A stretch of 64,000 nucleotides of DNA from Comamonas sp. lk (GCF_900564145.1 NZ_UOOB01000001.1:1401732-1465731); one strand, 5' to 3'; positions 44,921 through 54,771 are shown, counted from the first letter of the stretch. The notes: a model not told the origin generated them from the letters alone. Numbers and translations are program-made.

Positions 44921-45619
44921 TCAAGGCTGCGGCGGCTGGGCGGCTATCGCCATGTAGTACAGGCCCCAGACGGCCTGGGTGAAGCGCTGGTCCAGCGGCT
45001 TGTCGGCCAGCTCGGCAATGTCCTCGGAGGCGTACATGGCCCACAGCGGCCCCAGGCCGCCCATGGCCAGAGGCTGGCCGTCCATATGCGTGGCCAGCAG
45101 CAGCTTCCAGCGTATGGCGTCTGTCAGCGGCAGCTGGGCGCGGTAGCCGTCAATGCCTTGCAGCAGCAGCCAGTGACCTGCCGCCATGGCCTGACCAAGG
45201 TCCACGCCGGCGGCCTGCAACACGGTCTGCAGCAAAGGGCCGCGCAGCTCATGCGTCTTGCCGTCGTATTCCACCGTGGTGCTGATGCGCTCTGTCTCCA
45301 GGCTGTTGATGGCATCCAACCCGCAGGCCCAGGCGGCATCAAAGCAGTGGCCATGCACGGTCAGCATGCGGTCGCGGGTCACATCCACAGCGCCCCGGTT
45401 GGCTTGTACGCCAGGGCCGCTGATGCTCAGCGCCACGGGCTGCAAACCATCGAAGATGCAGATGCGTGCCGTGCCGGCCTTGGCTTGCGCGGCGCTGGGC
45501 ATGGCCAGAGCACCCAGAGCGACCGTGCCCGCCGAGAACAGCGTGCGGCGCGACAGGCCGGATGCGGCGGCGGGTGTGCTTGGGCACGAGCTTGCGGGTG
45601 GGGCGTGTTGTTCAGCCAT
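44921..45619 (-). CDS. Tat-exported molybdopterin-oxidoreductase-like protein
   Basis: A 232-residue protein with a twin-arginine signal (GLSRRTLFSAGTVALGAL, residues ~21-38). The mature part resembles the small sulfite-oxidase-like molybdopterin-binding fold annotated in many Burkholderiales (ISTTVEYDGKTHELRGPLL, LLLATHMDGQPLAMGGLGPLW). The active-site cysteine expected of true molybdenum enzymes of this fold is not obvious: the only mature cysteines are in ICIFDG, HCFDAAWACG. It may be cofactor-free. A strong AAGGAG precedes the ATG. Assignment is by resemblance only. Confidence 0.7.
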   Translation of the reverse strand: MAEQHAPPASSCPSTPAAASGLSRRTLFSAGTVALGALAMPSAAQAKAGTARICIFDGLQPVALSISGPGVQANRGAVDVTRDRMLTVHGHCFDAAWACGLDAINSLETERISTTVEYDGKTHELRGPLLQTVLQAAGVDLGQAMAAGHWLLLQGIDGYRAQLPLTDAIRWKLLLATHMDGQPLAMGGLGPLWAMYASEDIAELADKPLDQRFTQAVWGLYYMAIAAQPPQP

Positions 45620-45796
45620 ACGACTCCTTGAGGGTGGACGTTGTCTGTCAGTCTAGCGTCGAGTCTGGGTGAAGGCTGAATCGTTGTATTTTGCTGTCGA
45701 TGTGACAATTTGCGGCGTTGAACAGTCGAATCATCAGAGGCTGGGTCAAGGGCTTAGGCTTTGGTCAAAAATCCGGGCATTGCTTTCTTTTTTGCC

Positions 45797-46801
45797 ATGT
45801 TAATGACTTACTTTTTGCGCCTAAGCCTGCTGGCCTGTGCGGTTGCCGCATTGCCTGCAGCCCTGTCTTTGAATGTTCAGGCGGCTGACAAGGCCGAGGC
45901 GGCCTGGCCTCAGCGCCCGATTCGCCTGATTGTTTCCTACCCTGCCGGCGGGGTCAGCGATGTGGTGGCGCGCGCCTTGGGCGAGAAGTTGACGGCGGCG
46001 CTGGGCCAGTCTGTGGTGATCGACAACAAGGCCGGAGCCGGCGGCTCCATCGGTCTGGATTTGGTGGCCAAGTCCAATCCCGACGGCTATACGCTGGGTT
46101 TTTCCTCCATCAGCCCGCTCACGCTCAGCCCCCATCTGGGCAAGCCGCTGTTTGATCCGAACAAGGACATCGTGCCCGTGGTCAGCGTGATGTATTCGCC
46201 CGTGCTGCTGCTGGCGACCACGCGCTCCACGGCCAAGAGCTTCGCCGAGCTGGTTGCTCAGGCCAAGGCCCATCCTGGCGAGGTGCGCTGGGCCACGGCC
46301 GGTCTCGCCTCGCTGGGCCACATCATGATGGAGCAGATTGCCGACAAGGCCAAGGCGCAGATCACCCATGTGCCCTACAAGGGCGGCGGCCAGCAGCTCA
46401 ATGACGGCCTGAGCGCGCAGTTCGAGATTCTGTCCACCAATGCCGGTCCGGCCGTGATGCAGCACATCAAGGCTGGCAAGTTCAAGGCATTGGCCGTGGG
46501 AGCGCCTTCGCGTCTGGATTCCCTGCCCCAGGTGCCAACATTGGAGGAGCTGGGCTACAAGAGTGCCAATACGACTTCGTTGTTCGGCATTTTTGCGCCG
46601 GCAGGCGTGCCAGCGCCAGTTCTGGCACGCATCAATGCCGAAGTGAACAAAGCCCTGGCTTTGCCCGATGTGCGTCAGCGTCTGGAGCTTACCGACAACG
46701 TGCCTACGGGCGGCAAGGCCGCTGATTTTGCCAAACAGATCGAGGCCGAATCCAAGGCCAATGCCCGCATTATTCAGGCCGCCCATATTCAGCTGAATTA
46801 A
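45797..46801 (+). CDS. tripartite tricarboxylate transporter-type (Bug) binding protein
   Basis: A 334-residue Bug-family periplasmic protein with signal peptide YFLRLSLLACAVAALPAAL and cleavage near NVQAAD. Family segments: IRLIVSYPAGGVSDVVARALG, VVIDNKAGAGGSIGLDLVAK, THVPYKGGGQQLNDGLSAQ. ATG 45797 or ATG 45803 are both possible starts; no strong ribosome site discriminates. Monocistronic with its own strong terminator, and again without membrane components. Confidence 0.88.
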   Translation: MLMTYFLRLSLLACAVAALPAALSLNVQAADKAEAAWPQRPIRLIVSYPAGGVSDVVARALGEKLTAALGQSVVIDNKAGAGGSIGLDLVAKSNPDGYTLGFSSISPLTLSPHLGKPLFDPNKDIVPVVSVMYSPVLLLATTRSTAKSFAELVAQAKAHPGEVRWATAGLASLGHIMMEQIADKAKAQITHVPYKGGGQQLNDGLSAQFEILSTNAGPAVMQHIKAGKFKALAVGAPSRLDSLPQVPTLEELGYKSANTTSLFGIFAPAGVPAPVLARINAEVNKALALPDVRQRLELTDNVPTGGKAADFAKQIEAESKANARIIQAAHIQLN

Positions 46802-46821
46802 GCGCTACAGATAACAAAGTA

Positions 46822-46857
46822 AAAGGGCTGGAGGTTTCAAAACCTCCAGCCCTTTAT
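46822..46857. terminator. strong terminator after the Bug gene at 45797
   Basis: AAAGGGCTGGAGGTTT (46822-46837) is complementary to AAACCTCCAGCCCTTT (46840-46855), giving a very stable hairpin. It lies between convergent genes and probably works in both directions. Confidence 0.85.
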
Positions 46858-46888
46858 TCATGGCCGCTTAAGGCTATTGTTTTGATAG

Positions 46889-48172
46889 TTAAGCCGCGCT
46901 GTTTTCGGTGTTCAGGTCATCGGCCCAGGCCAGGGCCTGCAAGTGGGCCCAGTTGACCTGGTGATTGGACAGCTGCAGTGCGTTGGCGGCGCGGGCAAAG
47001 CTGGCGTCGTCAGCGGACTCGCAGGCGCGGGTCAACTCCAGGAAAGGGGCGAATGGGCCGCTGTTGTGCACCAGCGCATCCACCACGTTCTGGGGCAGGG
47101 CCACGGATTCCAGCGCCTTATCCATGGGCTGGCCCAGCATCACATCGAGCAGGGAGAACACGCCCACCACAAACGCATGGTCGCATTCTTCGGCGGGCAG
47201 CATCTCGGCGGTGAGCAGCTCCATCAGACGGCCACGGATCACGGCGGTCTGGCCCACGGCTGGCGGCGAGCCATCGGCGCGCGAGGTGGTCAGCAGCAGG
47301 GCTGCCCAGCGAAACAGCTTCTTGAGGCCCAGGATCATCACCGCGTGGCGGAACGAGGTGATCTCACAGGACAGGCCAAAGCCCGAGGAATTGATGAAAC
47401 GCAGCAGGTTGAAGGACAGGGTGGGGTCCTTCTTGAGCAGCTCCTCGATCTCTTCGGTGCCGGCCTGGCGGCGCACCAGATTGATGAGCTGGATGATGGT
47501 GGCCTGCATGGGGCGCATGGTGCGGGCCTGCACCAGCTGCGGCTTGGCGAACCAGAAACCCTGGAACAGTTTGACGCCCAGCGCGAGCATGCATTCGAAC
47601 TGTTCGGCGGTTTCCACCTTCTCGGCCACGATCTGGGCCCGGGTATGGGACTGGGCAAATTTGACCAGCGCCTCGGCCCGGCTCAGCTCGAAGGTCTGCA
47701 TGTCCAGCTTGATAAAGCTGGCCATGGGTAGCCAGGCCGCGTAGGCGCGGCGCAGCAGGTTCTGGTCGAAGGCCAGGCGAAAACCGCGCTGGCGCAATGC
47801 GTTGAAGACGGGAAGGCATTCCGCGATGGCCTCGTCAGAGGCATCGGGCGTCAGCGCCGGGACTTCCAGCACCACGCGGTCCGGGTGGATCAGCTCCAGA
47901 TGGCCGCCAGACAGGCTTTCATGGGTGCAGTTGATGAACACCGTCTTCTTGCCCACCAGCGCTTCGGTGCCGGCGTAGGAGAGGGCGTTGAACAGCAGGG
48001 CCGCGTCCGAGGCTGCCGTATGCGCGTTGTGATCGACGGAGCGGTCAAACAGCTCGTAGCCGAAAACATCGCGTTTTTCATCCACGATGGCCTGGCGGGC
48101 GATGCTGGCGACATTGCCATCATCTTTGCCTGCTTCGGCTGGCTTGGCTTGCATTTCTTCGGCTTGATCCAT
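46889..48172 (-). CDS. EAL-HDOD signalling protein, copy 1
   Basis: A 427-residue protein with an N-terminal EAL-like domain (residues ~25-225) and a C-terminal HDOD domain (~225-420). The EAL motif is replaced by YELF (FGYELFDRSVDHN), and the DDFG catalytic segment reads AFDQNLLRRAY, so c-di-GMP hydrolysis is unlikely. Retained folding landmarks are FIKLDM and VAEKVET. The HDOD part (LLKKDPTLSFNLLRFINSSG, FRHAVMILGLKKLFRWAALL) lacks HD metal ligands. Likely a protein-interaction or effector module. A homologous gene lies 45 bases upstream on the same strand. Confidence 0.88.
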   Translation of the reverse strand: MDQAEEMQAKPAEAGKDDGNVASIARQAIVDEKRDVFGYELFDRSVDHNAHTAASDAALLFNALSYAGTEALVGKKTVFINCTHESLSGGHLELIHPDRVVLEVPALTPDASDEAIAECLPVFNALRQRGFRLAFDQNLLRRAYAAWLPMASFIKLDMQTFELSRAEALVKFAQSHTRAQIVAEKVETAEQFECMLALGVKLFQGFWFAKPQLVQARTMRPMQATIIQLINLVRRQAGTEEIEELLKKDPTLSFNLLRFINSSGFGLSCEITSFRHAVMILGLKKLFRWAALLLTTSRADGSPPAVGQTAVIRGRLMELLTAEMLPAEECDHAFVVGVFSLLDVMLGQPMDKALESVALPQNVVDALVHNSGPFAPFLELTRACESADDASFARAANALQLSNHQVNWAHLQALAWADDLNTENSAA

Positions 48173-48217
48173 GGAGAACGGTGGCTATACGCTGTTGTTG
48201 AGTGTGATTGAAAATTC

Positions 48218-49495
48218 TTACAGGCTTTCGACCGCGACCTGGTCAGTCCATGCGACGGCTTGCAGATGGGCGCAGTTGATCTGCCGGTCGTTGAGCTGCA
48301 GGTTCTGGGCAATTTCGCTGCAGGCCGCATTATCGTGGCTCTCGCAAGCCTGGGCCAGAGTCAACAACTCGCCCAGAACACCTTCCTGGCGCAACACGGC
48401 AGCAGCAACGTTTTCGGGCACCGGTATCAGCGCCATGGCCGACTGTAGCGGAATGCCCAGCATGCGGTCGAGCATGGAAAACATGCCGGCGACAAAAGCC
48501 TGATCGGCGTCGATGTCGGACAACGACTGAAGGGACAGCAGCTCCATGAGGCGCCCGCGAACGACGGAAGTCTGACCCACGGCAGGCGGGGCCCAGCTCT
48601 CGCGGGAGGCGGTCAGCAGCATGGCGGCCCAGCGGTAGAGCTTTTTCGTGCCCATGATCATCACGGCCTGCCTGAAGGAGGTGATCTCGCGTGGCATGCC
48701 AAAGCCGGCCGAATTGATCAGGCGCAGCAGATTGAAAGCCAGACCTGCGTCTTTCTTGAGGACTTCCTCTATGGCCTCGGTGCTGGCTTGCTCGCGCGCC
48801 AGGGTGATCAGCTGAATGATGCTTTTCTGTGACGGAGTGAGCAGACGGGTTTGCATGACCGTGGGGCGCGCAAACCAGAAGCCCTGGAACAACTCAATCC
48901 CCAGGCTTGAGGCCAGCTGGTATTGCTGGGCGTTCTCCACTTTTTCAGCAACCAGCTCGGCCTGGCTGTGGCGGTTGGCGAACTTGACCAGCACCGTCAG
49001 CTGATCGGGGGCCAGCACCGACAGGTCGAGCTTGATGTAATCGGCCAGCGGCCGCCATGCGGTATAGGCCGATTCCAACACTGTCTGATTGAAGGCCAGA
49101 TGAAATCCGCGTGCGCGCAGCGACTGGAGCTGGGGCAGACGGGCATTGACCTCGCTGACGGCCGCATGGCCCAGCGGCGGAATCTCAAGCACCACCTTGT
49201 CGGGGGGCAGCAGATCGAGGTGGTCGCCAGACAGGCTTTCATGCGTGCAGTTCACAAACATGAGCTTGGTGCCGACCAGATCTTCCTCGCCTGCATGGGA
49301 GAGGGCGGTAAAGATCAGGGTGACATCGGAGGCTGCCGTGTGACCGTATGGCGCGCGGGAACGGTTGAACAGCTCATAGCCCACGATGCTTTGCTGGCTG
49401 TTGACAATCGCCTGGCGCGCAATCATTCCTCGCCCCACGCCTCCCAGGGACGCAGGGGCAGGGTCAGCAACAGAAGGAGCCAGCAAATCTTTCAT
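48218..49495 (-). CDS. EAL-HDOD signalling protein, copy 2
   Basis: A 425-residue tandem paralog of the preceding gene, alignable end to end (GYELFNRSRAPYGHTAASD versus GYELFDRSVDHNAHTAASD). It is likewise degenerate in the EAL motif (AFNQTVL in place of the DDFG region) and carries the same HDOD core (LLKKDAGLAFNLLRLINSAG). Both share the FVNCTHESLSG or FINCTHESLSG signature. The pair appears co-transcribed, copy 2 first. The upstream region is strikingly AT-rich and contains a TTTATCC/GGATAAA inverted repeat. Confidence 0.88.
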   Translation of the reverse strand: MKDLLAPSVADPAPASLGGVGRGMIARQAIVNSQQSIVGYELFNRSRAPYGHTAASDVTLIFTALSHAGEEDLVGTKLMFVNCTHESLSGDHLDLLPPDKVVLEIPPLGHAAVSEVNARLPQLQSLRARGFHLAFNQTVLESAYTAWRPLADYIKLDLSVLAPDQLTVLVKFANRHSQAELVAEKVENAQQYQLASSLGIELFQGFWFARPTVMQTRLLTPSQKSIIQLITLAREQASTEAIEEVLKKDAGLAFNLLRLINSAGFGMPREITSFRQAVMIMGTKKLYRWAAMLLTASRESWAPPAVGQTSVVRGRLMELLSLQSLSDIDADQAFVAGMFSMLDRMLGIPLQSAMALIPVPENVAAAVLRQEGVLGELLTLAQACESHDNAACSEIAQNLQLNDRQINCAHLQAVAWTDQVAVESL

Positions 49496-49570
49496 GAGTT
49501 CGTCGCGATAAATGCTTTGATCATAGTAAATAACACTGTATTTTATTGTAAGAATGATCTGATTATGCGT

Positions 49571-49591
49571 TTTATCCTTGAAATGGATAAA
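49571..49591. promoter_or_regulatory. inverted repeat upstream of the EAL-HDOD pair
   Basis: TTTATCC and GGATAAA form a perfect inverted repeat with a 7-base spacer, 76-96 bases upstream of the copy 2 start, within an AT-rich stretch (about 49500-49737) that is otherwise empty. Candidate operator; its regulator is unknown. Confidence 0.4.
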
Positions 49592-49737
49592 TTCAATAAT
49601 TCGTTGTAAAACTTTGTTGAAAAGGCATCTCTCAGGTATTTATTCGAAATGTAATTTTTTTACCTGGTTTTAGTGATATTGAAAAATTTGAAGGTAATGC
49701 AAGAAAATACCCGGAAATAGGTATATCCACGGATTAA

Positions 49738-50544
49738 TCAGCTCTGCAGCAGCCAAGCCATTTCCGTTTCGGTAAAGCCTGCTGCGCGCCGGGCGCGCTC
49801 ATTGAAGGGCGGGCGCAGGCGCGGGGCTTCATAGCGCGCTGTCAGCTCCTGATACAGCGATTCGGGCTCCAGGCCATTTTTCTCGCACAGCCAGCGGTAC
49901 CAGTGGTTGCCGATGGCCACATGGCCCACTTCCTCGCGCAAGATGATGTCCAGCACCTCCACGGCTGCCAGCGCATCGACGGCCTTGGTGTTGCGCAGCT
50001 TGTTCTGGATTTGCGGTGTGGCATCCAATCCACGCGCCTCCATGGTGCGCGGCACCAGAGCCATGCGGGCCACGATGTCGCCACGGGTCTTCTCGCACAT
50101 GGTCCACTGGCCTTGATGGGCCGGATGGTCGCCATAGTCCTGGCCATGGTGCTGACGCAGGTGTGTGCGCAGCAGGCCAAAGTGCTTGGCTTCCTCGGCC
50201 GCCACTTGCAGCCAGTCGTGGTAGTACTGCTCGGGCATGCCGTCAAAGCGCCAGACGGCATCCAGGGCCAGATTGATGGCATTGAACTCGATATGTGCAA
50301 TGGCATGGATGAGAATGGCCCGCCCCTCCGGGGTGGCGGGTGAGCGCCTGGCCATGGCTGTGTGGTGCTTGAGCTCCGGTTTCTCAGGGCGGCCTGGCAG
50401 ATCGGCTTCCTGGATCTGTAACACAGGTGTCAGCTCTGCTATGGAATAAAGAGCTTTATGCGCATACAAATCAATGGTTGCAGCGGCTTTTTTTTCAGGG
50501 TCGGAAAAGCACAAGACCTCTAGTGCGCGGTGACGTAACTCCAT
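49738..50544 (-). CDS. DUF455 family ferritin-like protein
   Basis: A 268-residue protein of the DUF455 family, which has a ferritin-like four-helix fold. Candidate di-iron ligands are spread over helices: IAHIEFNAINLALD, AAEEAKHFGLLRTHL, and EVLDIILREEVGHVAIGNHW, giving the E...ExxH...E...ExxH pattern expected of such proteins. Function is not established. ATG 50544 (MELRHRALEVLCF) is chosen; the long upstream extension of the frame runs into the divergent carbonic anhydrase-like gene. Confidence 0.82.
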   Translation of the reverse strand: MELRHRALEVLCFSDPEKKAAATIDLYAHKALYSIAELTPVLQIQEADLPGRPEKPELKHHTAMARRSPATPEGRAILIHAIAHIEFNAINLALDAVWRFDGMPEQYYHDWLQVAAEEAKHFGLLRTHLRQHHGQDYGDHPAHQGQWTMCEKTRGDIVARMALVPRTMEARGLDATPQIQNKLRNTKAVDALAAVEVLDIILREEVGHVAIGNHWYRWLCEKNGLEPESLYQELTARYEAPRLRPPFNERARRAAGFTETEMAWLLQS

Positions 50545-50601
50545 CCCTACAATTCTAGTTTGCTGGAATAACGAATACGAATAAGCACGGAGACTGAACA
50601 G

Positions 50602-51126
50602 ATGGCAATTTACGAACTGGATGGTGTGGCGCCCGAGATCGCCGAGACCGCCTGGGTGGCGGACAGCGCCGAGGTCATGGGCAGCGTCAAGCTGCAAGCC
50701 CATGCCAGCGTATGGTTTGGCACGGTGATCCGTGGTGATACGGAAAGCATCACCATTGGCGAGGGTAGCAACATCCAGGATGCCAGCGTTTTGCATGCCG
50801 ACTTCGGCAAGCCGCTGGTGGTGGGTTGCAATGTGACGGTTGGTCACCAAGTAATGCTGCATGGCTGCACGATTGGCGATGGCTCGCTGATCGGCATCGG
50901 TGCCGTGGTGCTCAATGGCGCAAAAATTGGCAAGAACTGCCTGGTGGGCGCCGGCTCTCTGGTGACCGAGGGCAAGGAATTCCCGGACGGCTCCATGATT
51001 CTGGGCAGTCCCGCCAAGGTGGTGCGCCAGCTCTCGCCCGAGCAGATTGCCGGCCTGGGCCAGAGTGCCAAAAACTATGTTGATAATGCACGCCGTTTCA
51101 AGAACGGCTTGCGCAAGCTGGGCTGA
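50602..51126 (+). CDS. gamma-carbonic anhydrase-like (YrdA-type) protein
   Basis: A 174-residue left-handed beta-helix protein with hexapeptide repeats. The three metal-binding histidines of gamma-carbonic anhydrases are present in [18 protein letters not shown]. The acidic loop of the active archaeal enzyme is not evident, so catalytic activity is uncertain, as for E. coli YrdA. The ATG follows GGAGAC. It is divergent from the DUF455 gene and 33 bases upstream of hslO. Confidence 0.88.
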   Translation: MAIYELDGVAPEIAETAWVADSAEVMGSVKLQAHASVWFGTVIRGDTESITIGEGSNIQDASVLHADFGKPLVVGCNVTVGHQVMLHGCTIGDGSLIGIGAVVLNGAKIGKNCLVGAGSLVTEGKEFPDGSMILGSPAKVVRQLSPEQIAGLGQSAKNYVDNARRFKNGLRKLG

Positions 51127-51159
51127 AAGCCTGGCAATTTTTTATCGGGATCTTCTCGC

Positions 51160-52167
51160 GTGTCTGAACTGCATAAATTCATCTTTGACGGCCTGCCTGT
51201 GCGTGGCGCCATCGTTCGTCTCACCGATGCCTGGCAGGAAGTGCTGCAGCGCCGTGCCGGCAACAGCGAAACCGGAGGCTATCCGGCAGCGGTCAGCGCC
51301 TTGTTGGGCGAGATGACGGCCGCTGGCGTGCTCATGCAGTCCAACATCAAGTTCAATGGCGCGCTGGTGTTCCAGGTCATGGGCGACGGTCCTGTCAAGC
51401 TGGCCGTGACCGAGGTGCAGTCCGATATGGCTCTGCGCACCACGGCCACGCTGGTCGGCGATGTGCAGGACATGGATGCCGCACGGAATGCACCTTTGGC
51501 CAGTCTGCTGAATCTGCACGGTGGAGGCCGCTGCGCCGTCACCCTGGACCCCAAGGACCGTCTGCCCGGTCAGCAACCCTACCAGGGCGTCGTGCCTTTG
51601 CACAATATGGACGGCAAGAAGTTCGAGCGTGTCTCGGATGCGCTGCAGTTCTATATGGTGCAGTCCGAGCAGCTCGATACTGTGATGGTGCTGGCCGCCA
51701 ACGACAAGGTGGCCGCAGGCCTCATGGTGCAGCGCATGCCGGTCAAGGGCGAGGCCAATCTGTCAGCCGCGACCGAAAGCGGCGCTGCCGAGCATGATGC
51801 CCAGGGCCTGAACGAGGAATACAACCGGATTGCCGTGCTGGCAAGCAGTCTGACTCAAGAAGAACTGCTGACGCTGGATGTGGAAACCATCTTGCGTCGC
51901 CTGTTCTGGGAAGAGAAGCTGCTGCGCTTTGCCGCTCAGCCGGACGAGAAAGCGCCGCGCTTTGCCTGTAGCTGCAGCCGGGAGCGTGTGTCGGCCATGC
52001 TGACTTCGCTGGGCCAGGAAGAGATCGACTCCATTGTGGCCGAGCGTGGCAATATCGAAGTAGGCTGTGATTTCTGCGGCAAGCAGTACCACTTCGATGC
52101 CGTTGATGCGGCCCAGCTATTCACCAAAGCCGGCAGCCAGCCGCCCAGCTCTGACGCGGTTCAGTAA
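51160..52167 (+). CDS. hslO: Hsp33 redox-regulated chaperone
   Basis: A 335-residue Hsp33 holdase activated by oxidation in the cytoplasm. The C-terminal redox switch has all four zinc cysteines: CxC at Cys270/Cys272 and CxxC at Cys303/Cys306. The N-terminal domain reads FIFDGLPVRGAIVRLTDAW. The start codon is GTG 51160. The protein is slightly longer than E. coli Hsp33, through an insert around residues 200-220. Its stop is one base from the stop of the next, convergent gene. Confidence 0.93.
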   Translation: MSELHKFIFDGLPVRGAIVRLTDAWQEVLQRRAGNSETGGYPAAVSALLGEMTAAGVLMQSNIKFNGALVFQVMGDGPVKLAVTEVQSDMALRTTATLVGDVQDMDAARNAPLASLLNLHGGGRCAVTLDPKDRLPGQQPYQGVVPLHNMDGKKFERVSDALQFYMVQSEQLDTVMVLAANDKVAAGLMVQRMPVKGEANLSAATESGAAEHDAQGLNEEYNRIAVLASSLTQEELLTLDVETILRRLFWEEKLLRFAAQPDEKAPRFACSCSRERVSAMLTSLGQEEIDSIVAERGNIEVGCDFCGKQYHFDAVDAAQLFTKAGSQPPSSDAVQ

Positions 52168-52168
52168 G

Positions 52169-52645
52169 CTATTTTTTCCCGGGCTTGTGCAGCGCCTCGA
52201 ATAGCTGGCGCTCGCAATCGCCGTCCCCGCATTGTTCACACATCTTGCTGTGCATGCGGGCGCTGGGTTTCCAGGGATTTTGCTCTGAAATCCAGTTCCA
52301 GTCTGCACTAGGTGCTATGGATTTTAGAGACTCTGCCAGCTGCAGCCACTGGGCTGCAGGCTTGCCATACAGCATGACATAGGGCAGGCCTTGCTCTGCC
52401 AGCTGCACCCGCCAGGCGCCGATCTGGCGGGAGGCAGGATCCGAGGCCGCACTGTCGCGCCAGTCCTGACCCAGCACATAAATCTTGGCCTCTGACGGCC
52501 AGTCTTCGCCCGGCTGAGGCGCAAGACATGACCAGCGGCTTGCCGGTGCATGAGTCTCCCAGGCCTGGAGCAAAGCATGGGCCATGGCACGCGCCAGGGC
52601 ATGAGGGGCACCCAGAAGTACGATCGGTGGCTGGGCAGAAGTCAT
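52169..52645 (-). CDS. hypothetical protein with C-terminal cysteine cluster
   Basis: A 158-residue protein of no family I recognise. It begins MTSAQPPIVLLGAPHALARA, has two Trp-rich segments (ADWNWISEQNPWKPS) and ends with the compact cysteine cluster MCEQCGDGDCER, which could bind a metal. ATG 52645 is chosen over an upstream frame extension. It converges on hslO with only one base between stops and lies downstream of the ftsB terminators. Confidence 0.6.
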   Translation of the reverse strand: MTSAQPPIVLLGAPHALARAMAHALLQAWETHAPASRWSCLAPQPGEDWPSEAKIYVLGQDWRDSAASDPASRQIGAWRVQLAEQGLPYVMLYGKPAAQWLQLAESLKSIAPSADWNWISEQNPWKPSARMHSKMCEQCGDGDCERQLFEALHKPGKK

Positions 52646-52688
52646 CAAATCCACGATGCAGATAAAGCAGTAAAAGGCCGAACCCAGG

Positions 52689-52769
52689 CCAGACGCTAGC
52701 ACAGGGCTGGATAAAACGAAAAATCCAGCACGAGGCTGGACAAAGTAAAAGCCAGCGCAAGGCTGGCTT
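52689..52769 (-). terminator. tandem terminators after ftsB
   Basis: Two hairpins in a row on the minus strand. The first is AAGCCAGC/GCTGGCTT (52749-52769), followed by TTTTACTTT. The second is TCCAGC/GCTGGA (52724-52740), followed by TTTTTCGTTTT. A third, weaker related sequence (CCAG...CTGG) lies at 52689-52710. The related stems suggest duplication of one unit. Confidence 0.75.
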
Positions 52770-52790
52770 GTGGAGCAGTGGAGCGCTGGC

Positions 52791-53069
52791 TCAGTGCTTT
52801 GAGATCTGGATAAAGATCTCGTTGGACTTGACCATGCCCAGCTCGCTGCGGGCTTTTTCCTCTACGGTCGCCAGGCCGTCCTTCAAGTCATTGACCTCGG
52901 ATTCCAGCCTGTCGTTTTCCGCCTTCTCCACGGCATTGGCCGCATTCTGGTCCTGGATCTGCTGCTGCAGCTCCCCGACATAGTCCATGCTGCCATGGAC
53001 CAGCCACAGCTGGGAGTGGATCAGAGCCAGCAGGGCCAGCAAGACAACGGTGACGACGCGATTGACCAT
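52791..53069 (-). CDS. ftsB: cell division protein FtsB
   Basis: A 92-residue bitopic divisome protein: one N-terminal transmembrane helix (VVTVVLLALLALIHSQLWLV) followed by a coiled coil (residues ~32-72, LQQQIQDQNAANAVEKAEND). The C-terminus EEKARSELGMVKSNEIFIQI is the part that contacts FtsL/FtsQ in homologues. It is the last gene of the pyrG-kdsA-DUF1330-eno-ftsB series, 78 bases after eno, and ends in tandem terminators. Confidence 0.93.
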   Translation of the reverse strand: MVNRVVTVVLLALLALIHSQLWLVHGSMDYVGELQQQIQDQNAANAVEKAENDRLESEVNDLKDGLATVEEKARSELGMVKSNEIFIQISKH

Positions 53070-53147
53070 ACGGAAAAAGCTTTGACTGAAGGAGCGGGGG
53101 AAGGGCTGGGCAATGCGCTCAGCCCGTTTCCCACTCAGCCCTGCACT

Positions 53148-54491
<1,344 letters not shown>

Positions 54492-54499
54492 TCACGCCC

Positions 54500-54537
54500 T
54501 TGTGCTTGTGCATCAAGCGCAAGCTGCTATCAAAATA
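54500..54537. repeat. dispersed palindrome, centre and right arm
   Basis: GTGCATCAAGCGCAAGCTGC followed by TATCAAA is the reverse arm of the palindrome family; the left arm is reduced to TTGTGCTT. Located between eno and the DUF1330 gene. Confidence 0.65.
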
Positions 54538-54723
54538 ATTTCTGACCTTCCCCTGCAGCTTGGCGTGTCGGCTGCAAGCGCGTCACGCACGTGACGAGTA
54601 TGGGAGAAGCGGCGGCGGCTATTGTGCACAAATTTGGTGGGCTGCTTTTGCCTTGACGGGCCGCCGATATGGGATTTCTTGCAGAAAGCCGCTGTCTGCG
54701 GTATCCGGGCCGGGGAAAACAGA

Positions 54724-54771
54724 TAAAAAAACAGGCATGTCAGTGGCGAACGGGGTTCGTCTGTCATGCCT
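54724..54771 (-). terminator. terminator after the DUF1330 gene
   Basis: AGGCATG (54733-54739) pairs with CATGCCT (54765-54771) around an inner GCGAAC/GTTCGT stem, followed on the minus strand by seven U residues. It separates kdsA-DUF1330 from eno. Confidence 0.75.

Noticed and set aside
48218-49495. EAL-HDOD gene considered as an active c-di-GMP phosphodiesterase
   Set aside because: The EAL and DDFG catalytic residues are replaced, so an enzymatic call is not supported.
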